Source: Anaerolineae bacterium (GTDB lineage: Bacteria; Chloroflexota; Anaerolineae; B4-G1; SLSP01). Taken from it: a stretch of DNA of 41,555 nt. Where the stretch lies: contig JAFGFI010000156.1 of the NCBI GenBank assembly GCA_016931185.1, positions 1 to 41,555 on the forward strand. The letters run 5' to 3'. Positions 25,437 to 37,904 of the stretch are shown here, piece by piece (position 1 is the first letter of the stretch; each line of letters starts with the position of its first letter). The notes under the pieces were generated by a model. The model did not search any database, had not been told where the DNA came from, and was given only the letters and a program-made list of their open reading frames with translations. Position numbers and translations under genes: made by a program.

Positions 25437-28400
25437 ATGAATCCTTACATTGGAAAAACCCTGGGCGGGTACCAATTACTCTCACAGATCGGCCAGGGCG
25501 GGATGGCTACTGTTTTTAAGGCATATCAACCTTCGATGGATCGCTATGTGGCCGTCAAAATCCTACCCGCGCATTTTACTCAAGATAGAACATTTATTGC
25601 GCGTTTCGAACAAGAAGCGCGCACACTGGCGCATTTAGAACATCCTCACATCCTGCCGGTTCATGATTATGGGGAACAGGAGGGTATCACCTACCTTGTC
25701 ATGCGCTACATTGAGGGGGGATCATTAAACGACCTGATTATCAAGCGTGGCCCGCTTCCCCTGGACGAAACAGGACGCGTTATAGGACAGATAGGCCGTG
25801 CTCTGGGTTACGCGCATAGTTACGGTGTCATCCATCGGGATGTCAAGCCGAGCAATGTATTGCTTGATGCACAAGGGAACGCTTTTTTGATGGATTTTGG
25901 CATCGCCAAACTGGTTGCGGGAACAGCGCGTTTTACCAATACCGGCGCAGTCATCGGCACCCCGGCTTACATGGCGCCGGAACAGGGGATGGGGCAGGAA
26001 CTAGACCACCGCTGTGACATCTACGCATTGGGGATAGTACTCTACGAAATGGTCACCGGACATGTCCCCTTCGATGCAGAGACGCCGTTGGCGGTGTTGC
26101 TCAAACATGTCCATGACCCACTGCCCCTGCCACGTTCCGCCAGACCAGACTTACCTGAACCGGTGGAACGTATCATCTTGAAAGCACTGGCAAAACGGCC
26201 TGAGGACCGCTTCCAAACTGCCGCGGTTATGGCTGAGACATTAGAAAAAGTTGTGGCCGGAGCATGGTCAGAGGAGGATTTACCCCAATTACCCGGTGAA
26301 CCAACTGCTACAATGCCCCTAGTAGAAGGAACGGGGACAAAAGTTATGCCCAGTACATCCGATCAACACATTCAAACCCCAATAACTGCCATACCATCCT
26401 CCCCGTTTATAGAAGAGGCACCCCTCCCTACCCCTACTACCACGTCCCCACGCAAGTCCGCTCCATGGTTATGGTGGACACTGGGATTGGGAGGACTAGG
26501 GGTACTTGTCTCAATAATCCTGGCTTTTGTCTTCTTCATCCGGCCCTATATAGGTGACGAAAAAGTTAAGGAAATTCCCGTCATCTTACCAACAGCCACA
26601 GCGCGCCAGACGGATGCAGCGATTCCATCCACAACTTCCACATTCCAGGAAGCCACGCCTGTGCCCCTTTCAGCAGGATGGATTATAGATAATGCAGACG
26701 CGGCGCGTCCAGATGGACTAGGATTCGAAATTGAATCCGGAGACTGGAGTCTTTGTGAAAATGGCGATTGCCGGGGCGTCTGCTACGGTATGGACTTTTT
26801 GTATGCTGAGCCTTCATGTGAGGGATGTACTGTGTGGTATAGCTTTGAGGTTCCCACAGCCGGCGAGTACGAAGTTTGGGCCTGGTGGCCGATGGGGGAT
26901 GACCGGGCCACAGACACGCCATTTATGATTTTCTATGGTGAAGATGGTGAGCAAATAGTGTTTGTTGATCAACGCAACCAGGGAAATACGTGGTCCTATA
27001 TAACAACCATTGTGATTGAGACCGAAGATATTGTGAATGTGTTAATCATGTCCAGTGAAACCGGTTACGCGAATGCCGACGCTGTCGCATTGACACTTGC
27101 CGGCATTGAACCTATCCCCCCTACCACATTACCCGTCGGTTCAATCGAGTCAGGATGGAGCAGGTATACCAACGCGAATTTTATCCAGGCTCTGGCACAC
27201 CAGGGAGATTATTTATGGCTTGGAGGGTCAGGAGGTGGGTTAACCATCCTCAACCTGAGTGATTTTACGTATGAAACACTTGATGTCTTCGACGGCCTGC
27301 CCTCCACACAGATCAATGATTTGTTACTTGATGGTGACGGGAATCTGTGGATTGCTACAGACATGGGATTAGTCTACGACGATGAGGAGGACTGGTGGTT
27401 GTACGATAAGCAGGATGGGCTGGATAGTGCAGCAGTACAAACCTTGTTCTTGGATCAAGATGGAATTTTGTGGGCCGGGACGAGAGATGGCGAACGAGGA
27501 CTTAATGTTTTTGATGGCACAACCTGGAACGCGCCCGTTTACCCGCCATTACCCGATGTTGAACCGAATATACAACACTTAGCTATCGATCAGAATGATG
27601 GAATCTGGGCAGTAATAGAAGGCGATATCCTGGCCTATTTTGACGGCAGCGCGTGGCAAACGTTCACAATGGATGATGGGTTGATTGATAACTACATTCA
27701 TGATATTTTTATCGCTATGGATGGGACCGTATGGGCGGCCTTTTCAGAAGGCGCAATGTGGCAAGATGCGAACACAGGGGAATGGAATTCTGTTTCGCAA
27801 CTCGAAGGAGAAGATGTATATGCCATTATGCAGACCCGCGATGGCGATTTTTGGTTTACCGTTAATGCAGGAGTCCTCCGTTATATAGCGACGTCCGGGG
27901 AATGGGAATATTTTGAGTCAGAGCCGGGTTATATCCCAGAAGAACCGGGGATATGTATGTTTGAAGATGATGCAGGACTGTGGGTGGGCACAGCGGGAGG
28001 CGGGTTGGCGTTGTATGATGGCAATGATTGGGAATCATGGTGGCTGGATAAGACGGTTGGTGGCAACAACATATATGATATTCAGCAAGATGGCAGCGGC
28101 GCGATCTGGTTTTCACATCCCGGTAGCGGATTGACGCGCTATGATCCGGTGGCAGACACATGGACGATCTTCACTGAGGATGATGGCGCATCGGATTGGC
28201 CCTACTACCTGGGCGTGGACCTGGAAGGTCAGATATGGATTGGCGAATATGAATCGTTCTTGAAATATAACGGGAGCCTCTGGGAGGAATCTACACCAGA
28301 ATCATTCCAAGCCATTTCTGAGTGGCACGACGTAGGGCATATCTTTCAACTTGCCTTCACGCCAGATGGTATGTACTGGGTATGTACCGAAGAGCAGTTG

Positions 28401-28916
28401 CTTAGTTACAATCCGGCAACTGATGATTGGGTAATACTTACATTTGATGATCACCCGGTATTTGCTGAATATGCAGATTGGGTTTATGTTGCACCTGATG
28501 GCACAGTGTGGACTACGGGGATTTACCAGGATGAATATCTTTTAGCCTACTTTGATGGCCATACTTGGCAATCCCCCACGACAGATAGAAATGCACCTGA
28601 GTATATCCACGACCTAGTAGTCACTACGGATGGCAGCCTCTGGGTTGCCGGGGATGATCTCTATCACCTGGATGGAGAAACCTGGTCTGTCTATCCGTGG
28701 GCCGATGGCTATGCCACAACGATCGCCGTCGCACCCGATGGCGGGATCTGGGTAGGTGGATATGGTTTAGGGCATTTAGATCCTGTGACCGGAAACTGGC
28801 AGTCGTTTTTTATAGAAGAGGGTCTGATCTCTGAAAATATCAATGCTCTCTATGTGACGGATGAGGGGATTGTCTGGATCGGCACTACAAACGGCGTGAG
28901 TCGTTATGTGCCATAA
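25437..28916 (+). CDS. Transmembrane Ser/Thr protein kinase with golvesin-like domain and 14 propeller blades
   Basis: A 1159-residue receptor-type kinase. Residues 8-270 are an intact Hanks kinase: glycine loop GQGGMATVFKA, K41 in VAVKIL, H133-R-D135 in HRDVKPSN, D153-F-G155 and YMAPEQ. A Thr/Pro-rich juxtamembrane region leads to one membrane helix (about 343-370). Outside are a golvesin/xanthan-lyase-like domain (about 413-560, WIIDNADAA to ANADAVALTL with VDQRNQGNTW) and a run of blades with the pattern DG-x-W-x-G/A-T (572-1159), of which I count 14, enough for two seven-bladed propellers of the two-component-regulator type. It likely senses a ligand such as a sugar or wall fragment and phosphorylates cytoplasmic targets. 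GGGAGGT precedes the ATG. The isomerase gene begins 21 bases after its stop. Confidence 0.93.
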   Translation: MNPYIGKTLGGYQLLSQIGQGGMATVFKAYQPSMDRYVAVKILPAHFTQDRTFIARFEQEARTLAHLEHPHILPVHDYGEQEGITYLVMRYIEGGSLNDLIIKRGPLPLDETGRVIGQIGRALGYAHSYGVIHRDVKPSNVLLDAQGNAFLMDFGIAKLVAGTARFTNTGAVIGTPAYMAPEQGMGQELDHRCDIYALGIVLYEMVTGHVPFDAETPLAVLLKHVHDPLPLPRSARPDLPEPVERIILKALAKRPEDRFQTAAVMAETLEKVVAGAWSEEDLPQLPGEPTATMPLVEGTGTKVMPSTSDQHIQTPITAIPSSPFIEEAPLPTPTTTSPRKSAPWLWWTLGLGGLGVLVSIILAFVFFIRPYIGDEKVKEIPVILPTATARQTDAAIPSTTSTFQEATPVPLSAGWIIDNADAARPDGLGFEIESGDWSLCENGDCRGVCYGMDFLYAEPSCEGCTVWYSFEVPTAGEYEVWAWWPMGDDRATDTPFMIFYGEDGEQIVFVDQRNQGNTWSYITTIVIETEDIVNVLIMSSETGYANADAVALTLAGIEPIPPTTLPVGSIESGWSRYTNANFIQALAHQGDYLWLGGSGGGLTILNLSDFTYETLDVFDGLPSTQINDLLLDGDGNLWIATDMGLVYDDEEDWWLYDKQDGLDSAAVQTLFLDQDGILWAGTRDGERGLNVFDGTTWNAPVYPPLPDVEPNIQHLAIDQNDGIWAVIEGDILAYFDGSAWQTFTMDDGLIDNYIHDIFIAMDGTVWAAFSEGAMWQDANTGEWNSVSQLEGEDVYAIMQTRDGDFWFTVNAGVLRYIATSGEWEYFESEPGYIPEEPGICMFEDDAGLWVGTAGGGLALYDGNDWESWWLDKTVGGNNIYDIQQDGSGAIWFSHPGSGLTRYDPVADTWTIFTEDDGASDWPYYLGVDLEGQIWIGEYESFLKYNGSLWEESTPESFQAISEWHDVGHIFQLAFTPDGMYWVCTEEQLLSYNPATDDWVILTFDDHPVFAEYADWVYVAPDGTVWTTGIYQDEYLLAYFDGHTWQSPTTDRNAPEYIHDLVVTTDGSLWVAGDDLYHLDGETWSVYPWADGYATTIAVAPDGGIWVGGYGLGHLDPVTGNWQSFFIEEGLISENINALYVTDEGIVWIGTTNGVSRYVP

Positions 28917-28937
28917 TCTTAATCAAGGAGAATTTAC

Positions 28938-29762
28938 ATGATCCCAAGTATCTGGACTGGAATGTATGCAGAAGTCTCACTTCTGGAAGCTTTGTGTCAT
29001 TTGCAAACCTGTGGCTGGATGGCTTTCGAGGTATCCACCGAACACCTATCACAGCTTGAGCAGGATAGTGACTGTGAGGCCCATATTGCCGAAGTGCGGC
29101 ACTATGGGGTGGAGCATAATCTGATACTTCCCCAGGCGCACGCATTCCTATCTGCTGATGTTGCAGCCCCCGATAAGGAACAGCGAGAGCAAGATGTACA
29201 ACATCTTCTCCGTCATATAGAGATTTCATACCAACTGGGAGTCAAAAACGTGGTCATTCACCCGGGGGGGAGGCAAATGTTCACGACACGAGCGGAGCGT
29301 ATGCGTATTATGAACTGTAATGTGGAAACATTCCGCTATTTGGGAGATTTTGCGGGAAAACGCGGAATACATATCGGCCTTGAAAACTTGATGCGGCGTG
29401 GTGCGTGTACACCTCCAGAAATACTGGAATTACTGGCAGCTATTGATCATCCAGCTATAGGTATTACGCTAGATACATCACACGCGCGCGTGGCAAAATT
29501 AGATCTGCCGGCTGTCGTGCGCGAATTTGGTCCCTATCTCATCGCGACACATATTTCTGATAATGATGGTTCGGGAGACCAACACCTTACACCGGGAGGT
29601 GGTGATATTGATTGGTTGGCCGTGATGGCAGCTTTCAAAGAAATACCTTATCAGGGCACGTTCAACTTTGAGATTCCCGGTGAACGGCATCCAGACTTAG
29701 CTTTGCGCGCAATAAAAACTCGCTTCGCCCTGGAAGTCGCAGAGTGGCTGTTGACACTGTAG
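28938..29762 (+). CDS. Sugar phosphate isomerase/epimerase-like TIM-barrel protein
   Basis: A 274-residue protein of the xylose-isomerase-like TIM-barrel (AP endonuclease 2) superfamily. Typical metal-binding segments are seen: VVIHPGG near residue 110, [11 protein letters not shown] with the first glutamate, [10 protein letters not shown] with Asp and His, [24 protein letters not shown], and the last glutamate in FNFEIPGE. Such proteins isomerise or epimerise free or phosphorylated sugars with a divalent metal. AAGGAG precedes the ATG. The short gaps on both sides (21 and 13 bases) place it in one operon with the kinase and nagB, so an amino-sugar or mannose derivative is a reasonable guess for substrate. 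Confidence 0.85.
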   Translation: MIPSIWTGMYAEVSLLEALCHLQTCGWMAFEVSTEHLSQLEQDSDCEAHIAEVRHYGVEHNLILPQAHAFLSADVAAPDKEQREQDVQHLLRHIEISYQLGVKNVVIHPGGRQMFTTRAERMRIMNCNVETFRYLGDFAGKRGIHIGLENLMRRGACTPPEILELLAAIDHPAIGITLDTSHARVAKLDLPAVVREFGPYLIATHISDNDGSGDQHLTPGGGDIDWLAVMAAFKEIPYQGTFNFEIPGERHPDLALRAIKTRFALEVAEWLLTL

Positions 29763-29775
29763 AAATGGAGGAATT

Positions 29776-30513
29776 ATGAACTTAAACATTTTCAAAAGTA
29801 AATTAGAGATGGGGGCGGCTGCAGCCTATCAAGCCCAAAATTGGATTAACGCGGCAATCGCCATATATGGTGAAGCCAACATCATTCTTGCCACCGGTAT
29901 AAGCCAGTTTGAGATGTTATCATCATTAGTACAGCAAGACGTAGATTGGTCAAAAGTGACGGCTTTTCATCTGGATGAGTATATCGGCTTACCGGAATCA
30001 CACCCGGCGAGCTTCCGCAAATATCTCAGAGAACGATTTGTGAATCACGTACCGGATTTGAAACAGTTCCACTTTGTCAATGGGGAATCCGATGATCCTA
30101 TCGCTGAATGTGCGCGGCTAGGGGCCTTGATCCGTGAGCTGCGTATTGATGTAGCCTGCATTGGTATTGGCGAAAACGGACATTTAGCTTTCAACGATCC
30201 CCCTGCCGACTTCAATACGGAGGAGCCTTATATTGTGGTAAACCTGGATGAGGCGTGCCGCCGCCAGCAATTGGGCGAGGGATGGTTCCCCACATTGGAA
30301 GACGTGCCCACCCAGGCGATCTCAATGGGTATACGGCAAATTATGAAAAGCAAGGCCATTGTTTGCACCGTACCGGATGCGCGCAAGGCAGAGGCCATCC
30401 AGAAGGCGGTGGAAGGCCCGGTAACGAATAGACATCCTTCTTCCATTCTCCAACACCATTCCCGTTGTGAGTTCTATATGGATGAACCGGCAGCAGTATT
30501 ATTGCACCAGTAG
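29776..30513 (+). CDS. nagB: Glucosamine-6-phosphate deaminase
   Basis: A 245-residue NagB/6-phosphogluconolactonase-fold enzyme converting glucosamine 6-phosphate to fructose 6-phosphate and ammonia. Motifs match NagB rather than the lactonase: [17 protein letters not shown] with D67, [17 protein letters not shown] with the catalytic H136, and [10 protein letters not shown]. It is somewhat shorter than E. coli NagB (266) and lacks the C-terminal part tied to allosteric control. GGAGG stands five bases before the ATG. nagA follows after 58 bases, giving the usual two-step route from N-acetylglucosamine 6-phosphate. No NagK or PTS gene is in the window, so the phosphorylated substrate must be made elsewhere. 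Confidence 0.9.
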   Translation: MNLNIFKSKLEMGAAAAYQAQNWINAAIAIYGEANIILATGISQFEMLSSLVQQDVDWSKVTAFHLDEYIGLPESHPASFRKYLRERFVNHVPDLKQFHFVNGESDDPIAECARLGALIRELRIDVACIGIGENGHLAFNDPPADFNTEEPYIVVNLDEACRRQQLGEGWFPTLEDVPTQAISMGIRQIMKSKAIVCTVPDARKAEAIQKAVEGPVTNRHPSSILQHHSRCEFYMDEPAAVLLHQ

Positions 30514-30571
30514 AGGCAAGAATGAAGCAAGTATGTGGTTTTTGCGAATGTATAAATAGTGAGCGTTGCCC

Positions 30572-31501
30572 ATGTCTTTAGTTTCTGGTTTTATCGACCT
30601 TCAAGTCAATGGTTTTTTAGGTGTAGATTTTTCCAGTCCAGATTTGACAGAAGCGGACTTTGTCCGTGCTTGCCGGGCATTGCTGACACAGGGAACAACA
30701 GCGTTCCTACCGACAGTCATCACCAGCGCCCTTGATGTCTACGAGCGTAATCTTTCCCTAATGGTACGTGTGATGACGGACGCGAGCAATGCATTTCAAG
30801 GACGTATATTAGGCTTTCATATCGAAGGCCCCTTCATCTCCCGTGAACCGGGAGCCGTGGGTGCACACAATCCTGCTTACGTTCGCACTCCCGATATTGC
30901 GCTTCTGGAAAAAATACTCACCTGGGCGGATCATCGCGTGCGGTTGCTGACCGTGGCAGCAGAACTGCCCGGCGCAGACGAGCTGGCGCGTTTTGCAGTA
31001 GCACGGGGTATCACCGTCTCTATCGGGCACTCACTCTTCACAACTGCCGATCTGGATCGCTTGGCGGATGCGGGTGCAACTGCACTCACACACCTGGGTA
31101 ATGGGCTGCCTAATCTGCTACCCCGTCACGATAACCCGTTATGGGTTGGATTAGCTCACGACGCCTATACCGCAATGGTGATCGCCGACGGGCATCACCT
31201 GCCTGCGCCGGTCCTCAAAACGGCAGTGCGGGCTAAGGGTGCAGACAAACTTATCGTTGTCAGTGACGCTTCCCCAGTAGCGGGTCTGCCCCCTGGTCGC
31301 TACCACGTTCTCGACAATGACGCAATTCTGGAACCATCGGGCCGTTTCCACAATCCAGAAAAGCAGTGTCTCGTCGGCTCTTCCGCGACAATGGCCCAAT
31401 GTATGGCACATTTAGCAGGATTAAACACACTTTCAAGGGAAGAATTGACAAAAGTGGGTGTCAGCAACCCATTACGATTGATAGGTATAAGAGGAGCATA
31501 A
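30572..31501 (+). CDS. nagA: N-acetylglucosamine-6-phosphate deacetylase, compact form
   Basis: A 309-residue amidohydrolase that removes acetate from N-acetylglucosamine 6-phosphate. Key sites are present: FHIEGPFIS with H83 and E85, SIGHS with H153, THLGNGLPN with H174 (usually THLFNAM), DGHH, and catalytic D232 in VVSDAS. It starts directly at the barrel (GFIDLQVNG) and ends soon after SNPLRLIG, so the two terminal pieces that normally build the beta-sandwich, about 70 residues together, are missing. Both ends are clean, so this looks like a natural short form rather than decay. TTG at 30566 is an alternative start. The stop codon overlaps the cupin ATG by one base, showing tight coupling. 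Confidence 0.88.
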   Translation: MSLVSGFIDLQVNGFLGVDFSSPDLTEADFVRACRALLTQGTTAFLPTVITSALDVYERNLSLMVRVMTDASNAFQGRILGFHIEGPFISREPGAVGAHNPAYVRTPDIALLEKILTWADHRVRLLTVAAELPGADELARFAVARGITVSIGHSLFTTADLDRLADAGATALTHLGNGLPNLLPRHDNPLWVGLAHDAYTAMVIADGHHLPAPVLKTAVRAKGADKLIVVSDASPVAGLPPGRYHVLDNDAILEPSGRFHNPEKQCLVGSSATMAQCMAHLAGLNTLSREELTKVGVSNPLRLIGIRGA

Positions 31502-31863
31502 TGCAGAAAGTTAATGTATCCGAAAAGTTCACACGCTTCGACGACCTCTGGTCGCCCAAAATCGTGGGGGAGCTAAACGGACAGTATGTGAAGCTGGCCA
31601 AGTTACAAGGTGAGTTCGTCTGGCATCACCATGAAACCGAGGATGAGATGTTCCTGGTGATTGAGGGAACCCTGGTCATTCAATTGCGGCAGCAAGATGA
31701 TGTGGTGCTAGAGACAGGCGAATTCTTCATCGTGCCGCGCGGCATAGAACACAAACCGGTAGCGGAAAACGAAGTTCACGTCCTACTTTTTGAACCCCAA
31801 TCTACTTACCACACAGGTAATGTCAAAACTGAAAAAACAGTAGAGAAACAAGATTGGATTTAA
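31501..31863 (+). CDS. Cupin domain protein
   Basis: A 120-residue single cupin. The first motif, VWHHHETEDEMFLVIEG, carries the histidines and glutamate that bind a metal; the second, GEFFIVPRGIEHKP, supplies the last histidine. Small cupins of this kind may be sugar isomerases, dioxygenases or binding proteins; the function here is open. The start at 31501 shares a base with the nagA stop (TAATG) and has GAGGAG upstream; the frame extends further upstream inside nagA but that is not coding. The operon position suggests a small step in amino-sugar or mannose metabolism. Confidence 0.85.
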   Translation: MQKVNVSEKFTRFDDLWSPKIVGELNGQYVKLAKLQGEFVWHHHETEDEMFLVIEGTLVIQLRQQDDVVLETGEFFIVPRGIEHKPVAENEVHVLLFEPQSTYHTGNVKTEKTVEKQDWI

Positions 31864-31905
31864 ACAGGTACATCACACTCTGGAAAGGGCAAGGAGCAAA
31901 TATTT

Positions 31906-33525
31906 ATGGCGCAATTTAAAAATGAATTTCTCTGGTGGCAGCGCGGCGTAGTTTACCAAATCTACCCGCGCAGTTTTAAGGATACAACCGGAAATGGGAT
32001 AGGTGACTTGCAGGGAATCATCGAAAAGCTAGATTATCTACAGAACCTGGGGGTTGATGCAATTTGGCTCAGCCCATTCTATCCCTCACCTATGGCCGAC
32101 TTTGGCTATGATGTGGCCGATTACTGTGACGTAGATCCCATGTTTGGCGATCTGGCGACATTTGACCGGCTAGTAGCTGAAACACACGCGCGAAACCTCA
32201 AAATCATCATTGATTGGGTTCCTAACCATTCATCAGATCAACACCCGTGGTTTATTGAAAGCCGCAGCAGCCGCGATAACCCGAAACGCGATTGGTATAT
32301 CTGGCGCGATCCGGCCCTTAATGGTGGACCGCCTAACAACTGGGGCAGCTTTTTTGGCGGGCCGGCGTGGACATATAGCGAAGTGACGGGACAGTATTAT
32401 CTACACCAGTTTTGCAAGGAACAGCCCGAACTCAACTGGCGCAATCCCGAAGTCAGGGATGCGATGTATGACACGCTACGCTTCTGGCTGGAACACAGTG
32501 TAGACGGGTTCCGTATGGACGTGATCGGTCTGTTGCTCAAGGATAAGGACTTACGCGATAATCCCCCCAACCCCAATGCTCCGCCCAATTTGCCTGCGAA
32601 TGATCTTTTCAGCCGTTTGTTGCAAGTTCACAATATGTACTTAGACGAAAACCACGTCTTGATGCGCGAAATCCGCCAGGTATTGGATGCATACCGAGAT
32701 CGCTGCGCCATTGGTGAATTGTGGGGGCCATTGCCAATGTGGGTAAAGTATTACGGCGAACAGGGAGACGAGTTACATCTGCCTTTTAACTTCCGACTGA
32801 TGGATGGAATGATATGGGATGCACAACGTATGCGCGCCAGTGTGGATGCAATGGAAGCGGCACTGCCTGAGTTTGCCTGGCCTAACTATGTGTTGGGCAA
32901 CCACGACCGCATGCGGCTGGCGACGCGCTTCGGGGGGCAGGCACAGACGCGTGTGGCCGCGATGCTGTTGCTCACACTGCGCGGCACCCCCACGATCTAC
33001 TACGGTGAAGAAATCGGTATGGAGGATGTGAAGATCCCACCGGATAAGATTCAAGATCCACAGGGTATTAACCTGGGGCCAGAACGCACCCGCGATGTCT
33101 GCCGTACACCGATGCAGTGGGATGCAGGCCCTAATGCGGGCTTCAGTCCGGCAGGTGTGGAGCCGTGGCTGCCCGTCGCCAATGACTATCAAGGACGCAA
33201 TGTTGCTGAGCAAGCTGAGAATACGACATCTATCTTGACGCTGTATCATCATCTGTTGCGACTGCGCTGCGCAAGTCCTGCGCTTTACGGGGGGAGTTAC
33301 CGCCCGCTGGACGTAGAATATGATGATGTCTATATTTATCTCCGCGAGGCAGGGGTGCAACGCTACCTGATCGCACTTAACTTCTCCGCCGAACCGCGAT
33401 CCCTTGCACTTCCAGAGTTCAATCGGGGTGAAATCGTACTCTCAACACACCTGGATCGCACCGGGGATGTTGCGTTGAATGTATGCTCATTGCGTGCCAA
33501 TGAGGGCATCATCCTGGCACTTTGA
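31906..33525 (+). CDS. GH13 alpha-glucosidase (oligo-1,6-glucosidase/exo-glucosidase type)
   Basis: A 539-residue GH13 enzyme acting on terminal alpha-linked glucose. The four conserved regions are all present: [24 protein letters not shown] with nucleophile D205, AIGELWGPL with acid/base E271, and VLGNHDRMR with D334. The start [29 protein letters not shown] is typical for alpha-glucosidases and trehalose-6-phosphate hydrolases. No signal peptide, so it works on imported oligosaccharides. AAGGAG lies ten bases before the ATG. The exact linkage preference cannot be told, and its place among GlcNAc and mannose genes suggests a broad glycan diet. Confidence 0.93.
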   Translation: MAQFKNEFLWWQRGVVYQIYPRSFKDTTGNGIGDLQGIIEKLDYLQNLGVDAIWLSPFYPSPMADFGYDVADYCDVDPMFGDLATFDRLVAETHARNLKIIIDWVPNHSSDQHPWFIESRSSRDNPKRDWYIWRDPALNGGPPNNWGSFFGGPAWTYSEVTGQYYLHQFCKEQPELNWRNPEVRDAMYDTLRFWLEHSVDGFRMDVIGLLLKDKDLRDNPPNPNAPPNLPANDLFSRLLQVHNMYLDENHVLMREIRQVLDAYRDRCAIGELWGPLPMWVKYYGEQGDELHLPFNFRLMDGMIWDAQRMRASVDAMEAALPEFAWPNYVLGNHDRMRLATRFGGQAQTRVAAMLLLTLRGTPTIYYGEEIGMEDVKIPPDKIQDPQGINLGPERTRDVCRTPMQWDAGPNAGFSPAGVEPWLPVANDYQGRNVAEQAENTTSILTLYHHLLRLRCASPALYGGSYRPLDVEYDDVYIYLREAGVQRYLIALNFSAEPRSLALPEFNRGEIVLSTHLDRTGDVALNVCSLRANEGIILAL

Positions 33526-33593
33526 AGTTATCCAAGGTATACTGCGAGCAATCATTCCAAATTGGGGTTCATTATAACCGGGAGGTATATGTG

Positions 33594-34520
33594 ATGAAAT
33601 TACAACGTTGTTCCATTAACCCTATTTTGCTCCCCGATCCCACCTCAGAATGGGAATGTTACAATGTTTTTAATGCCGGCGTTCTCTATGATAACGGCCT
33701 GTTTTATATGTTCTACCGCGCTCAAGGACTTGACTGGGTCAGCCGGATTGGTTATGCAGTCAGCGTAGACGGTATCCACTGGAATCGCCTGCGCAAGCCG
33801 GTTTTAGAACCCACAGAAGACGGCGTAGATTCACGAGGGCTGGAAGACCCGCGCGTGGTCAAAATTGAGGACATGTACTATATGACCTACACCGCCTACG
33901 GGCGCGAGTTCACAGGCAAGGGTAAGCCAACACACTTAGGTGGCGGAATTCTGCCGATGATAGCACGCAGCACTAACTTGATTACCTGGGAAAAATTAGA
34001 CCCACTCGTGCGGGGAGAAGATAACAAAGACCACGTGCTCTTTCCACGTAAAATCAAAGGGCGATTTGCGGCGTTGCATCGTCGCTGGCCTAACGTGTGC
34101 CTGGCTTATAGCCACGATCTGCGTACCTGGAATGAAATGGATATGGCCCCTATTTTCGGCCCACGTCCCGATAATGACTGGGATTGCACCAGTGTCGGGG
34201 GCAATGGCGTGCCCATCGAGACAGAACATGGCTGGTTAATGTTCTACCATGCCTATGATGCAGCGCACATCTACCGCCAGGGTGTGTGTTTGTTAGACTT
34301 GGAGGATCCGACAAAAGTACTTCGCCGCCCCAAAGCTGCGATTTTCTGGCCTGAAGAGCTATGGGAACTGCGGGGCGATGTCCCCAACGTGGTTTTCTCC
34401 TGCGCGAATCCGGTGGTGGATGGTACAATTTACTTTTTCTACGGCGGCGCAGATCACGTGATGGGTCTGGCAACCGCTCCCCTGGAGGAAGCCGTGAACT
34501 TTGTACTCAACGCACCCTAG
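33594..34520 (+). CDS. GH130 beta-mannoside phosphorylase/hydrolase
   Basis: A 308-residue five-bladed propeller enzyme of family GH130. The hallmark GLEDPRV (D85 is the expected acid) is present, along with NPAVL-type start [22 protein letters not shown] and DHVLFPRK. Known GH130 members phosphorolyse beta-1,4-mannosides, including mannosyl-N-acetylglucosamine from N-glycan cores, giving mannose 1-phosphate. Next to nagA and nagB, that substrate is attractive but unproven. GGAGGT seven bases before ATG 33594 decides the start; the frame also runs upstream over the end of the GH13 gene to 33522. A perfect hairpin follows the stop at 34578, ending the operon. Confidence 0.88.
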   Translation: MKLQRCSINPILLPDPTSEWECYNVFNAGVLYDNGLFYMFYRAQGLDWVSRIGYAVSVDGIHWNRLRKPVLEPTEDGVDSRGLEDPRVVKIEDMYYMTYTAYGREFTGKGKPTHLGGGILPMIARSTNLITWEKLDPLVRGEDNKDHVLFPRKIKGRFAALHRRWPNVCLAYSHDLRTWNEMDMAPIFGPRPDNDWDCTSVGGNGVPIETEHGWLMFYHAYDAAHIYRQGVCLLDLEDPTKVLRRPKAAIFWPEELWELRGDVPNVVFSCANPVVDGTIYFFYGGADHVMGLATAPLEEAVNFVLNAP

Positions 34521-34577
34521 GGCGATTACACCCCACTGCTGGAGAATCACACGGATTGCTTTTGCCCTGTAAGGGGG

Positions 34578-34620
34578 GGGCTTTATCGATTTCGAGCGCA
34601 GCTCGAAATCGATAAAGCCC
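34578..34620. terminator. Perfect 20-bp stem hairpin between convergent genes
   Basis: Left arm 34578-34597 and right arm 34601-34620 are perfectly complementary, with a 3-base GCA loop. A run of eight G bases overlaps the 5' side, and TTCTT follows the 3' side. The position between the GH130 gene (plus) and the split lacZ (minus) fits a bidirectional terminator. Stem length equals that of the hairpin at 16955. Confidence 0.85.
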
Positions 34621-34655
34621 TTCTTGAATAGTAACTATTCAGGTGAGACGCACGT

Positions 34656-37889
<3,234 letters not shown>

Positions 37890-37904
37890 TTAATCCTCGA
37901 TCCT

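Noticed and set aside
30572..31501. nagA as a truncated pseudogene
   Set aside because: Both ends are clean, it is tightly coupled to its neighbours and all metal and catalytic residues remain.
34578..34620. Perfect inverted repeat as an insertion-sequence end or attachment site
   Set aside because: The arms are separated by only three bases and no transposase or integrase is present, so a hairpin terminator is the simpler reading.
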